From: Enterovibrio gelatinilyticus
GTDB taxonomy: Bacteria > Pseudomonadota > Gammaproteobacteria > Enterobacterales > Vibrionaceae
Direction: 5' to 3'
Assembly (NCBI RefSeq): GCF_028683095.1
Contig: NZ_JAJUBC010000001.1
Location: forward strand, 290,197 to 354,196
Length of the DNA stretch: 64,000 nucleotides
Positions 27,496 to 37,039 of this stretch are shown here, in pieces. The stretch's first letter is position 1. Each line of letters opens with the position of its first letter. The notes beneath the pieces were generated by a model that was not told the origin of the DNA, searched no databases, and worked only from the letters and a program-made list of their open reading frames with translations. A program made the position numbers and the translations under genes.

Positions 27496-28870
27496 AACTA
27501 AAGACCGCGAACACATCGACATGGCAGATGACATTTATGGGGCCATGATGATGGATGTGCCCCATCGCTATCGTGTGGTTGTCTGGCTAATTATTGTCAT
27601 GGTGGCCGCATTCATCACTTGGGCATCAGTGTCATCACTCGATCAAGTGACGCGAGGAGACGGAAAGGTGATTCCTTCCTCTCAAGTTCAGCTCATTCAA
27701 AGCCTTGATGGCGGTATATTGCAAGAAATGTATGTCGAAGAAGGCATGATTGTTGAAAAAGGTATGCCACTTGTTCACATTGATGACACGCGATTTCGCT
27801 CAGACGTCGCGCAGCAGGAAGAAGAGGATGCAAGCCTCAACGCAAACATCATTCGGTTACAAGAAGAATTAAACAGTATTCAACTACAGGGCTTAAACAC
27901 CGCTTGGCAAGATCAAATCCAGATTGATTCTACGCCACTTGTGTTTCCCGATGACCTAAGAAATAACGAACCCGAATTGGTGAAGCGCCAGCAACTTGAA
28001 TATCAAGGGCATATTGATGGTCTAAAAAATAAAATAGACATACAGTCTCGCCAAGTTCTTCAAAAACAGCAAGAAATCAAAGAACTAGCAACCAAAATAA
28101 AAACACTAGAAAGCGGGGCCAAACTGGTAGCAAGAGAATATGAGCTCACTAAACCTCTCGCCAAGAAAAAGATCGTTCCGGAAATTGAGCTTCTCAAATT
28201 ACAACGCCAAGTCAATGATATTCGAGGTGAAATCGCAGCGCTCTATCAGCTCCAACCCAAACTAAAAGCGCAGCAAGACGAAGCTATGTTAAAACGACGT
28301 GAGGCCGTTCTGTTGTTCATTAATGAAAACCGGACACAGGTCAGTGAGCTGGAAGCCAAGTTATCACGCCTTCAACAGGCCAAAGTCGGTTCGCAAGACA
28401 AAGTCGACAAAGCCATCATCACCTCCCCCGTCAATGGCACCATCAAAACCATTCATATCAACACACTAGGCGGCGTTATAAAACCGGGAGATAACATTCT
28501 AGAAATCGTCCCCACCGAAGACCAACTGCTTATCGAAGCAAAGATCCAACCCAAAGATATCGCATTCCTTCGTTCTGGTTTACCCACTGTGGTTAAGGTG
28601 ACGGCCTATGACTTTACGCGTTATGGCGGATTAAAAGGCAAGCTTGAACATATCAGTGCAGATACAACGCAAGACGAGAAAGGCAACAGTTTCTACCTCG
28701 TCAGGATAAGAACTGACGTTTCAAATCTCGCAGACAATGACGGGTCAGATTTACCCATTATTCCCGGCATGTTAACCAGCGTGGATATTGTCACAGGAAA
28801 ACGGACGGTACTTGACTACATATTGAACCCTATTTTACGCGCAAGAGAATCAGCACTTCGAGAACGATAA
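27488..28870 (+). CDS. lapC: HlyD-family membrane-fusion protein of the adhesin secretion system, LapC-like
   Basis: 460 residues. A single N-terminal membrane helix (about residues 28-48, VVWLIIVMVAAFITWASV) is followed by a biotinyl-lipoyl half (GDGKVIPSSQVQLIQSLDGG), a long coiled-coil hairpin (about 95-300) and the returning lipoyl half plus beta-barrel (INTLGGVIKPGDNILEIVP). This periplasmic adaptor joins the ABC exporter to the outer-membrane channel. It overlaps lapB by 8 bases and touches the next frame, so the genes are translationally linked. Confidence 0.9.
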   Translation: MSKTKDREHIDMADDIYGAMMMDVPHRYRVVVWLIIVMVAAFITWASVSSLDQVTRGDGKVIPSSQVQLIQSLDGGILQEMYVEEGMIVEKGMPLVHIDDTRFRSDVAQQEEEDASLNANIIRLQEELNSIQLQGLNTAWQDQIQIDSTPLVFPDDLRNNEPELVKRQQLEYQGHIDGLKNKIDIQSRQVLQKQQEIKELATKIKTLESGAKLVAREYELTKPLAKKKIVPEIELLKLQRQVNDIRGEIAALYQLQPKLKAQQDEAMLKRREAVLLFINENRTQVSELEAKLSRLQQAKVGSQDKVDKAIITSPVNGTIKTIHINTLGGVIKPGDNILEIVPTEDQLLIEAKIQPKDIAFLRSGLPTVVKVTAYDFTRYGGLKGKLEHISADTTQDEKGNSFYLVRIRTDVSNLADNDGSDLPIIPGMLTSVDIVTGKRTVLDYILNPILRARESALRER

Positions 28871-28896
28871 TGAATAGTGCCCAGGAGTTTGTATAT

Positions 28897-30261
28897 ATGC
28901 TTAATTTCATCGCTATCAAACGTTTCACTAAATTTATTGTGGGGTCTTTACCTTTTGTACTATTCATTCCAACAACAGGCTTTTCCCAGTCGTTAGAACA
29001 AGCAGTCGCCAATACTCTTGCATCAAGTCCTGAAGTACGACGAGCATTCAATGCTTACAAAGCGCAACAAGAGCAAGTAGGTCAAGCATTCTCAGGATAC
29101 TTACCGACGGTAGATATCACTGCTGGTTATGGCTGGGAACAAACTGACAGCCCTTCCACTCGTGCCGGAGGTAGAGAAAATGAAGCGCTGAATCCGGGCG
29201 AAGCAGGAATTAGCATTAGACAAGTACTGTTTAGCGGCTTTCAGACTCAGAGCGAGGTCGAGCGTTCGGAAGCTGAAAAAAACTCAGCGTATTGGAACCT
29301 CGTATCCGCCTCCGAAGAGCAAGCACTAAAAGCGGTCAGAGTGTATATCAAATACATTCAAGCTAAAGAGGTCGTCTTGCTCTCTGAAGAAAATCTGAAG
29401 AGTCACAAAACCATTTATGGCCAAATTAAAGAGAAGACAGACTCTGGGCTAGGCTCAGCCGCAGACCTCTATCAAATTACTGGCAGACTGGCGCGCGCAA
29501 AATCAAATGTCATCGTAGCAAAAAACAACCTGATGGATGCGGAAAGTAACTTTGTCCGGGTTGTTAACCTTACCCCCCAAAATCTCAGCCCGCCACAACC
29601 GGATATGGCACTCATTCCCACAACACGACAGCAAGCTATCTCTGCAGCAGAAAAAGAACATCCAACACTCAAGGTTTCCAACTCCGACATTACGGCTGCC
29701 AAAAAACAACGTGAAGCGGCTAAATCGGCTTATTACCCCGAAGTGAGTCTTGAGGTAAACGGCAATTGGAATAACGATAATGGCGGAACGTTAGGTCATG
29801 ATAACGACATCCGAACCATGCTGCGTGTGCGTTACAACCTCTACAGTGGTGGAAGAGATACTGCGCTTGAAAAAGAGATGGCATACCGCATTGGCGAGTC
29901 ACAAGAAATCAACCAAACCGCGGTGAGAGATGTCATTGAAGGAACAACATTGGCTTGGAACGCACGTATTAATCTCATTGAGCAAATAGGCTACCTGAAA
30001 GAACATGTTGTCGCTGCGCGACAAACTCAAAGTGCCTACACACTTCAGTTTGGTTTAGGACAACGCACGTTGATCGATTTACTTGATTCGGAAAACGAAG
30101 TCTTTGAATCAAGAAAAGACTTCATCGCAGCAGAGTATGACGTTCTCATCGCAGAATATCGCATACTCAATTCAACAGGACGCCTGCTCTCCTCTCTAAG
30201 GGTTCAATCTCCCTTCGCTTCCATCAACAAAACACAAAGTGAAAGTGGAGAAACAAAATGA
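28897..30261 (+). CDS. lapE: TolC-family outer-membrane efflux protein, LapE-like
   Basis: 454 residues from the ATG at 28897, chosen because AGGAG stands 9 bases upstream and a signal peptide ending in TTGFSQ follows; an ATG at 28870 overlapping the lapC stop is the alternative. The mature protein begins SLEQAVANTLASSPEVRRAF, the usual TolC/AggA-type opening, has two repeat halves of coiled-coil helices, and shows YNLYSGGRD and LGQRTLIDLLDSENEVF, both characteristic of type I secretion channels of this branch. For Lap adhesins this pore also holds the retained adhesin at the cell surface. Confidence 0.9.
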   Translation: MLNFIAIKRFTKFIVGSLPFVLFIPTTGFSQSLEQAVANTLASSPEVRRAFNAYKAQQEQVGQAFSGYLPTVDITAGYGWEQTDSPSTRAGGRENEALNPGEAGISIRQVLFSGFQTQSEVERSEAEKNSAYWNLVSASEEQALKAVRVYIKYIQAKEVVLLSEENLKSHKTIYGQIKEKTDSGLGSAADLYQITGRLARAKSNVIVAKNNLMDAESNFVRVVNLTPQNLSPPQPDMALIPTTRQQAISAAEKEHPTLKVSNSDITAAKKQREAAKSAYYPEVSLEVNGNWNNDNGGTLGHDNDIRTMLRVRYNLYSGGRDTALEKEMAYRIGESQEINQTAVRDVIEGTTLAWNARINLIEQIGYLKEHVVAARQTQSAYTLQFGLGQRTLIDLLDSENEVFESRKDFIAAEYDVLIAEYRILNSTGRLLSSLRVQSPFASINKTQSESGETK

Positions 30262-30857
30262 AAATTGTATTAATGGCTCTACTTCTCCCTCTCATTGCTG
30301 GATGCAGCGGACATAGCATTGATTCTTTTCCGGAAGCCTATGTACAACCCAATGATTTAAAAGACCTAGATCTCGATGGTGTCATAAACGAAAGAGACAA
30401 GTGCCCCGAGACAATCAAAGGTGCAATCGTAGACAATGACGGTTGCTCTGGGGCCAAACACATAAATCAACGCATTACCTTGAATGTAAGGTTTCAAAGT
30501 GGCTCCTCCTATATCAACCCAGCCGACCTCCCTGAGATAGAAAATCTGGCCAACTTTCTCAAAAACCACCCTTACACAAACGTAACCGTTGAAGGCCATG
30601 CCAGCACACATGGAGATGCCCGCACGAATAAATGGCTTTCCTTGAAGCGTGCAAAAAAGGTCTCATCAGTGCTCTCATCCACCTACGGCGTTGAGCGACA
30701 TCGAATACGCGCTGTGGGTTATGGAGAAGAACGACTGTTAGACACAGCAAATACACCGGATGCCCATCAACGTAATCGGCGCGTCGTTGCAGACATTAGG
30801 GTAAGCAACAAAGAAACACCGTTGAAGTGGACAATCTACACACAACTTGATGACTAA
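30258..30857 (+). CDS. OmpA-family peptidoglycan-associated lipoprotein
   Basis: 199 residues. The N-terminus is a lipoprotein signal with lipobox LIAGC. A short type-3 calcium-binding repeat (DLDLDGVINERDKCP) links to an OmpA C-terminal domain, recognisable by VEGHASTHGDARTNKWLSLKRA and RIRAVGYGEERLLD, which binds peptidoglycan. The start overlaps the lapE stop by four bases. Genes of this kind are common in type I adhesin operons and may anchor the secretion pore to the cell wall; that role is inferred. Confidence 0.88.
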   Translation: MKIVLMALLLPLIAGCSGHSIDSFPEAYVQPNDLKDLDLDGVINERDKCPETIKGAIVDNDGCSGAKHINQRITLNVRFQSGSSYINPADLPEIENLANFLKNHPYTNVTVEGHASTHGDARTNKWLSLKRAKKVSSVLSSTYGVERHRIRAVGYGEERLLDTANTPDAHQRNRRVVADIRVSNKETPLKWTIYTQLDD

Positions 30858-30907
30858 ATTATCACGGGTATTGCGACTTGGAGGACGAGTAGTCCAAGCC
30901 CCAAAAC

Positions 30908-32869
30908 ATGGAATTGAACATGACGATAACCAATAAAATAACGATTGTTGTGGTTGGGATTCTCCTATTCCTGTGCTCTGTACTAGCAGTGGCCGAATTT
31001 GCTATTAATCTTGCCTTTCTCAAGCAAGAAATTCAGCTCCACGCAAAAAGTGCAATGCAGAACATGAGTGTTGCTTTGATCCCTATTCTAGAAACAGGTG
31101 ACCGAGAAAAAAGTGACATCTTTTTCTCAACCGTCATGTCCGAAGGCACATTGCTGAAAAATGTTACCCTGCAGTGGATGTTTGAAGGGGATTTACAGCA
31201 ATGGTCGTATGACTCGGATGTGAGTCAAAAGGTGCCCGAATGGTTTATGTCTCTTGGTTTTATTGAGCCAATCTGGATGACCTCTACGATCAATAACGGT
31301 TGGACAGATTTAGCAACATTATCCATCACGGTCTCGTCCGATCACGCCTATTTGGCGCTTTGGGAGTTATCAGGGCCTTTCACGCTATTCGCCATCTCTG
31401 TCATCGTTATCGCAACCTTGCTTGTTCGATATACGCTAAAGCGCTCCCTCTCCCCGGTACTAAAAATTACCAAAGAAGCCAAACGCATTGCACAATTCGA
31501 TTTTTCGGCGAGATTACCTACCCCCAAAGCCAGCGATCTCTCTGAACTGACCACTGCTTTCAACGAAATGTCGTCCCAGCTCCACGGTTTATTTGAAACA
31601 CTTAATGAAGAGATAAATGCGCTCAGGCAGAAATACTTGTTTGATCAGCCATCTGGGTTCCCAAACAGAAGCTTCTTTATGCGACAACTGGAAAGTTGGC
31701 TTTCAGATGGGGACTGTGGTGTGGTCATGCTCATCAACCTTAAGTGGCTAAAAGAAGACCATCGCAGTGAGGGGGCGAAGAGTGTAAATGATTGCATGCG
31801 TTCTTTGAACATAGCACTTCAGAACGTTATTCCACGTTCTCACGATGCATTTGGCGCAAGGCTTGGTAAAGCTGAGCTTGCTGTTCTTATCCCGAGCGTT
31901 CATGAAAAAGAGGCAAGAGCGATATTGAGCAGACTCATTCGCGCGTTTAACAATGAAGTATTAAACAATGGGTTACCCACCGCGAATGCATTCATCATTG
32001 GTATCGCCGAAAAACAAGGAGGCGATACCTTATCTTCTCTACTGTCACGAGCCAATGACGCTTTGCAACATGCAGAGCGATTCCAAGCTGTTTTTCACTT
32101 TTCAGAAACTGAGCACGAGTTTTCACAGACCACGTTGAACACACAACTTGAGGAAGCCGTAAATAACGAAGCCTTCAGTTTGATGGTGCAGCCTATTCTT
32201 TCCAGTGCGTCTCACCAAACCCAACATTATGAGGTTTACGCCCATATCCAACTGGAAAATAAGTCAGTTCCTGCATCGAATTTAATTTCAGACCTTTCAC
32301 GATTCTCGCTTTCTACTAAATTTGACCAATCTGTCATATCACTCGCAATAGACATATTGAAAAATGACGAAGCCATTCCGCCGCTTTCAATCAATTTGAC
32401 GCCCAGCAGTGTCAAAGATCTGAAGGTAATATCATGGGTAATCAACAAAGTTCGAAAAAACAAACTCAAAGATCGTATCTACTTTGAATTTGCCGAGGTA
32501 CTGGTTTGTCTGCACCTTAACGACTGTGAAAAAGCATGTGCGATGATGAAAGAAGAAGGCATTCACTTTGGGATAGATAGGTTCGGGCAACATTTGTCCT
32601 CAATCACCTACCTAAGGTCCTTGAAGCCTGATTTTATCAAATTAGACCATTCGTTTTTGGAACACAGTGATGACGACAATAACCATCTTCTACTTAAACC
32701 TATGATAAAGATGGCATCGAGCCTTGGGATAGACGTGATAGTGTCAGCCGTAGAATATCAGCAGCAATTGAAGTTGTTCTCCGATACAAACATCGATGGT
32801 TATTTTGGCTATATATCCCCCCCAACTCCCATTGAAGGGATATCGTCTCACGTTGCCAAAAGTGCGTAA
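30908..32869 (+). CDS. lapD: LapD-like transmembrane cyclic-di-GMP receptor with degenerate GGDEF and EAL domains
   Basis: 653 residues. Layout: N-terminal helix, periplasmic LapD/MoxY-type domain (about 25-150) with the GW turn at Trp132, second helix (about 155-175), HAMP segment, GGDEF domain and EAL domain. Both catalytic motifs are lost: the GGDEF position reads GKAEL (320-324), the EAL position reads EVY (442-444), and the DDFGTG region reads IDRFGQH. Such receptors bind c-di-GMP without turning it over and, in known systems, sequester the LapG protease to keep the adhesin on the surface. It closes the adhesin operon. No lapG gene is adjacent. No good RBS is visible; an ATG at 30920 is an alternative start. 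Confidence 0.85.
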   Translation: MELNMTITNKITIVVVGILLFLCSVLAVAEFAINLAFLKQEIQLHAKSAMQNMSVALIPILETGDREKSDIFFSTVMSEGTLLKNVTLQWMFEGDLQQWSYDSDVSQKVPEWFMSLGFIEPIWMTSTINNGWTDLATLSITVSSDHAYLALWELSGPFTLFAISVIVIATLLVRYTLKRSLSPVLKITKEAKRIAQFDFSARLPTPKASDLSELTTAFNEMSSQLHGLFETLNEEINALRQKYLFDQPSGFPNRSFFMRQLESWLSDGDCGVVMLINLKWLKEDHRSEGAKSVNDCMRSLNIALQNVIPRSHDAFGARLGKAELAVLIPSVHEKEARAILSRLIRAFNNEVLNNGLPTANAFIIGIAEKQGGDTLSSLLSRANDALQHAERFQAVFHFSETEHEFSQTTLNTQLEEAVNNEAFSLMVQPILSSASHQTQHYEVYAHIQLENKSVPASNLISDLSRFSLSTKFDQSVISLAIDILKNDEAIPPLSINLTPSSVKDLKVISWVINKVRKNKLKDRIYFEFAEVLVCLHLNDCEKACAMMKEEGIHFGIDRFGQHLSSITYLRSLKPDFIKLDHSFLEHSDDDNNHLLLKPMIKMASSLGIDVIVSAVEYQQQLKLFSDTNIDGYFGYISPPTPIEGISSHVAKSA

Positions 32870-32918
32870 TAATGCGCGTGCGCCCAGCTCATCAGTCTAG
32901 ATTGTTATATACATTCTA

Positions 32919-32945
32919 AACGCCCTGCTGAGCAGGGCGTTTTCT
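32919..32945 (+). terminator. Intrinsic terminator of the adhesin operon
   Basis: ACGCCCTGCT and AGCAGGGCGT form a GC-rich stem around a very tight loop (32920-32940), followed by TTTTCTATTTC. It lies about 50 bases after the lapD-like stop and is the clearest plus-strand terminator in the window. Confidence 0.85.
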
Positions 32946-33262
32946 ATTTCATCAAGCTTGAATGAGCCAATCGTCGATACTCCTATGCATTATAAATACT
33001 GAATTAGACAATTTGTCTGTTTCGGACAAATGGATACGACGTATCCACTTAATTCTGCTCCCAACATCCTAACATGCCTACAAAACCACCACTCAAACAC
33101 GCAATCGGAAGATATCGATAAAAACCCATACGCAAACGATTGCCTTCCTTCAAAAAGCGAGTAAGATGCGCGCCAATTTCAAGGTGTTACTGACGTTGGT
33201 TGCTCACCAAAGGGCCAAGTGTACGCCTGCTGATTTCTAGACTCACTTTGGTACTAAAACCT

Positions 33263-34567
33263 ATGAAAACTGCTGTTCCACTGAATATCGATGAAAAGAT
33301 CTCTCTGCCGAAATCTTTGTCTCTTGGCGCACAACACGTGTTGGCGATGGACCTTTATATCGTCCCTATCATCCTCGCCGGTCTCATATCTCTTTCTGTT
33401 GGCGATACGTCTTCTCTCATCCAAATGACGTTTATCGTCGCGGGTCTGTGTACCATCATCCAATCTGGATTCTTACTCAAATTACCTGTCATGCAAGGCC
33501 CCTCTTACATTCCTATCGGCGCCATTGCCGCAATTGGTAAATCTATGGGTATGGGCGCAGTGTATGGCGCGATGATCCCCGTCGCGATTTGTGTTGCACT
33601 ACTCGGTCGCCCTTTGAACCTGTTCAGTAAATTGGTTAAAACCTTCGTACCCCCAATCGTCGGTGGCACAGTAATCATCGTGGTGGGTATCTCTTTGTTG
33701 CCCGTGGCATTCAATGGCATTTACACCGCTGACCGTCCTGCTGAGAACATTCTTATCGCTATGGCGAGTATGTTCTCCCTAAGTGCGTTCATTTTACTTG
33801 GCTGCTTTATTAAGCAACTGCATTGGCTTCGTTTGGCATCCGTTCTAGGTGCCATTGTTGTTGGTACACTAGTGGCTGCATCAATGGGCATGGCTGATTT
33901 CTCTGCCGTATCCCACGCCGCATGGATTGAGCTTCCAAGCTTGCTGCCGTTTGGCAAACTGGTATTCGACCCGCTCGCTATCATGACGCTATTGTTCGTC
34001 ACCATGATCGTACTGGTTGAAACCACAGGCACTTGGTGCGCGGTTACAGCGGTTACGGGCTCTAATTTGGATGACAACCGTTTGAATCGCGGCGCAACGG
34101 GTGAAGCGGCAGGTCAATTTATCTGTTCCCTACTGGGCGGAAGTCCTGTGACAGGTTATTCCACCAATGCGGGAATCATCGCTGTAACTGGCGTGGCTTC
34201 ACGTCGCGCGATTATCGCAGGCGGCTTTATTCTTCTCGTTCTTGGCCTTGTTCCAAAGCTCACTAGCCTGATTGCTTCCGTACCGCATGCGGTGATTGCT
34301 GGCATATTTGCGGTTATTTGTGTGGTGATTGCCATGAACGGTTTTCGCGTTGTCCAGAACATACAGCTTACCGAACGCAACATGCTGGTGATCGGTTTGC
34401 CTATTATGCTTGCGCTGGGAGCGGTTCTGATGCCTCGTGAAATCATTTATGCGCTCCCTGAACTCGTGGGATATTTGGCGAACTCAGGCATTGCCATTGG
34501 TGCGCTGGCTGCGGTTATTCTCAATTTCATTCTTCCAGAAGAAGCATCACAAGAGGCCAAGGCATGA
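33263..34567 (+). CDS. NCS2-family purine/xanthine-uracil permease
   Basis: About 434 residues from the ATG at 33263 (an upstream start at 33200 would add 21 residues without family similarity). It has around 12-14 membrane helices, with the nucleobase-binding signatures GPSYIPIGAIAAIGKSMG, an ETTGTW motif and the ATGEAAGQFICSLLGGSP region followed by TNAGIIAVTGVASR. It imports a purine base with a cation. Its stop overlaps the guanine deaminase start by four bases, so guanine or a related purine is the likely substrate. Confidence 0.88.
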   Translation: MKTAVPLNIDEKISLPKSLSLGAQHVLAMDLYIVPIILAGLISLSVGDTSSLIQMTFIVAGLCTIIQSGFLLKLPVMQGPSYIPIGAIAAIGKSMGMGAVYGAMIPVAICVALLGRPLNLFSKLVKTFVPPIVGGTVIIVVGISLLPVAFNGIYTADRPAENILIAMASMFSLSAFILLGCFIKQLHWLRLASVLGAIVVGTLVAASMGMADFSAVSHAAWIELPSLLPFGKLVFDPLAIMTLLFVTMIVLVETTGTWCAVTAVTGSNLDDNRLNRGATGEAAGQFICSLLGGSPVTGYSTNAGIIAVTGVASRRAIIAGGFILLVLGLVPKLTSLIASVPHAVIAGIFAVICVVIAMNGFRVVQNIQLTERNMLVIGLPIMLALGAVLMPREIIYALPELVGYLANSGIAIGALAAVILNFILPEEASQEAKA

Positions 34568-35928
34568 TTAACATGACTGAGATTCAATTCGGCATTTTGG
34601 CGGACACTTTCCATGCCCCTGTAAAAGGCGAGTTAACGTTCATTCCAGACTTCTTGATCCTTGTTGATTTACGTGGCGACATTGTAGCTACCTTCCATTC
34701 TGACGATGTGGATTATAGCGTTCATCTGAACGCATTATGCGACTCACTGAAGCTGATCACCGTTGAGAAAGGCCAGTACCTGATGCCAGGTTTGGTTGAC
34801 TTGCACTGTCACGCTCCGCAGTGGCCACAAGCTGGAAAAGGGTTAGATCTGCCGCTTTACGATTGGCTCCAAAACTACACTTTCCCACTGGAAAACCGTT
34901 ATAGCGACTTGGCATTTGCTGAAACGGTATACCAAGACGTGACCCGCACACTTTTGGCGAACGGAACCACCAGCGCAATGTATTTTGCGTCTATACATCG
35001 TGAAGCCTCAGAACTTCTCGCAAACATCAGCCTTGAACAGGGCCAACGCGCGTTCGTGGGCAGAATCAACATGGACAACGCGGAGCAATGTCCTGCGTTC
35101 TATTGCGAGTCATCTGTTGAGCAATCACTCGCTGACACGGAAGTATTCATTCACAACGTGCGAGGCATGAAAGGCAATGAACACGGCTTAGTGAAGCCAG
35201 TGATTACTCCTCGCTTCGTGCCTAGTTGCACCGAAACATTGCTCCGTGAATTGGGCAAACTGGTTCAGCACCACGATGTTCACATGCAAACGCATTGTTC
35301 TGAAAGCGATTGGGCACGGGATTATGCACTACAGCACTATGGTAAGTCCGACATTGAAATCTATGCAGAAGCTGGGTTGTTGAACAACAAAACTGTACTG
35401 GCACACTCGATTTTTCTGACCGACAACGACGTTGCTGTGATGAAAGAATTTGATGCGGGGATTGGCCATTGCCCGCTGTCGAATATGTATTTTGCCAACG
35501 CCGCCATGCACACCCGTGAATTACTAGATAGCGGCGTGAGCATTGGTTTAGGCAGCGATATTGCAGGCGCACCATCTCCTTCGATATTCCGCGCCAGTTT
35601 TGACGCTGTTACCCATTCTCGCGTTCGCGAAGACGGTGTAGATTCACGTTTGACGGCAGAGGAACGCGGCGTTGTTGGTTCGCGTGTTAGCTTTATTGAA
35701 GCATTCTGGATGGCAACCGCGGGCGGTGGGCGTGTGTTGAATGAAAAAGTGGGTCTATTCGAGAAAGATTTCCACTTCGATGCGCTCGTTATCAAACCGA
35801 GTGCTATGGGTAACCTGCGTATATGGCAGGATATGGACACCCCTCGCGATATTTTGGAGAAAATCGTGTCATTAGGCCAAAGCTGCGATATCGACAAAGT
35901 TTGGGTACAAGGCAAACAAGTTCGATAG
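34564..35928 (+). CDS. guaD: Guanine deaminase
   Basis: 454 residues, amidohydrolase superfamily. Zinc-binding motifs are in place: LVDLHCHAPQWPQ (HxH), a His in MQTHCSES, a His in VLAHSIFLTD and the Asp in GLGSDIAGAP. The segment order and PLYDWLQNYTFPLENRY are typical of guanine deaminase, which converts guanine to xanthine. It is translationally coupled to the permease, forming a guanine uptake and salvage pair. A bidirectional terminator follows. Confidence 0.92.
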   Translation: MINMTEIQFGILADTFHAPVKGELTFIPDFLILVDLRGDIVATFHSDDVDYSVHLNALCDSLKLITVEKGQYLMPGLVDLHCHAPQWPQAGKGLDLPLYDWLQNYTFPLENRYSDLAFAETVYQDVTRTLLANGTTSAMYFASIHREASELLANISLEQGQRAFVGRINMDNAEQCPAFYCESSVEQSLADTEVFIHNVRGMKGNEHGLVKPVITPRFVPSCTETLLRELGKLVQHHDVHMQTHCSESDWARDYALQHYGKSDIEIYAEAGLLNNKTVLAHSIFLTDNDVAVMKEFDAGIGHCPLSNMYFANAAMHTRELLDSGVSIGLGSDIAGAPSPSIFRASFDAVTHSRVREDGVDSRLTAEERGVVGSRVSFIEAFWMATAGGGRVLNEKVGLFEKDFHFDALVIKPSAMGNLRIWQDMDTPRDILEKIVSLGQSCDIDKVWVQGKQVR

Positions 35929-35960
35929 CGTTTAAAACTCACGCCTAAACCACAAACAAA

Positions 35961-35997
35961 AACCTCCCCTGCTTGCGCATCGGGAGGTTTTTATTTT
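35961..35997. terminator. Bidirectional intrinsic terminator between guaD and the SDR gene
   Basis: AACCTCCC (35961-35968) pairs with GGGAGGTT (35982-35989). A T-run (TTTATTTT) follows on the plus strand and an A-rich run precedes the stem, giving a T-run on the minus strand. It separates the convergent genes guaD and the SDR gene. Confidence 0.85.
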
Positions 35998-36025
35998 GCA
36001 GAATTACTCGCGCATTTATGACGAT

Positions 36026-36844
36026 TTAGGATTGGATGCCAAGCTTGCCCAGCACCTCGTTCATTGCGACAACCAGTGCTTCATTCTTGTTTGAATCTAG
36101 GGCATCAGAATGCGGCCGAGTAAATGCGCCAATGTCATTGTCAAAGTAACGACCAGAAGCATCAGAAAACTTCTCACTCAGGGCTGCATCAACTAACACA
36201 TCAGCACCAATGCTTAAGTCCTTGCCTTCAGAGCCGTAAGCCTCTTTGACCATTTTACTACCCAAAAATGACGCCGGATTGACAGCAATTAGAACGGGTG
36301 CATCCGACCCCAAGGTCTGAGCCAACAAGAAACTCCACATGGTGATAGCTAATTTGCTCTGTGCATAAGCAGCGTTATCAGACAATTCTTGTCTGCCTCT
36401 CAGCGCCTCCAAGTTCACAGGTGCTTGAGCCGCCGAAGACAAGTTCACCACGCGACTGTCTGCGTCCATCAAGGGCATCAGTGCTTTGGTCAGCACATAA
36501 GGTGCCAATGTATTAACCATAAAGCGCACGTCGTAGCCATCTTTGGTCACGGCAGTCGGCACTTTAAATACGCCAGCATTATTGATCAGCACATCGATGC
36601 TTGAGTACTTCGCTTTAATTTGTTCAGCCATCGTAACCACTTGAGACAAATCCGACAGGTCAGCCAAATAGGTATCAAACTTTGCATTCGGGTAAGCATC
36701 AGCCAGTGCAAATTTTGCCTGTTCTAATTTGGCACTATTACGACCATGCAACAACAGCGTGTGGCCGTCGGCTGCCAGCTTCTTCGCCGTTTCAAAGCCG
36801 ATGCCATCTGTGGCGCCTGTCAATAATAGGGTCTTTTTCATCAT
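36026..36844 (-). CDS. Short-chain dehydrogenase/reductase (SDR)
   Basis: 272 residues. The classic cofactor motif TGATDGIGFETAKKLA, NNAG (VLINNAGVFK), the active-site Ser in VVNLSSAAQA and the YAQSKLA Tyr-Lys pair are all present. An AAAGGAAGAGC leader precedes the start. It reduces or oxidises a carbonyl/alcohol with NAD(P)H; the substrate is unknown. It is divergent from the LysR gene at 37040, which is probably its regulator. Confidence 0.9.
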   Translation of the reverse strand: MMKKTLLLTGATDGIGFETAKKLAADGHTLLLHGRNSAKLEQAKFALADAYPNAKFDTYLADLSDLSQVVTMAEQIKAKYSSIDVLINNAGVFKVPTAVTKDGYDVRFMVNTLAPYVLTKALMPLMDADSRVVNLSSAAQAPVNLEALRGRQELSDNAAYAQSKLAITMWSFLLAQTLGSDAPVLIAVNPASFLGSKMVKEAYGSEGKDLSIGADVLVDAALSEKFSDASGRYFDNDIGAFTRPHSDALDSNKNEALVVAMNEVLGKLGIQS

Positions 36845-37039
36845 GCTCTTCCTTTAATCATTGTTTGGTACGCGGCCTTTTCCTGATCGAGTATATCAAT
36901 CAGACGTGGATTCGCACTCTATCCTCCAAACGCTCGTACATCAGGTGTTCAACGAATTAATGGAACGAGTCTAATACTTTGGTTAAAGTGTATAAATGAC
37001 AGATAAATAAAATCAGAATTCGGATTTTGGAGATAATAG

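Noticed and set aside
33100..33262. Possible purine riboswitch upstream of the nucleobase permease
   Set aside because: The conserved core elements of purine riboswitches are absent; only a short TTGGT/ACCAA hairpin is seen.
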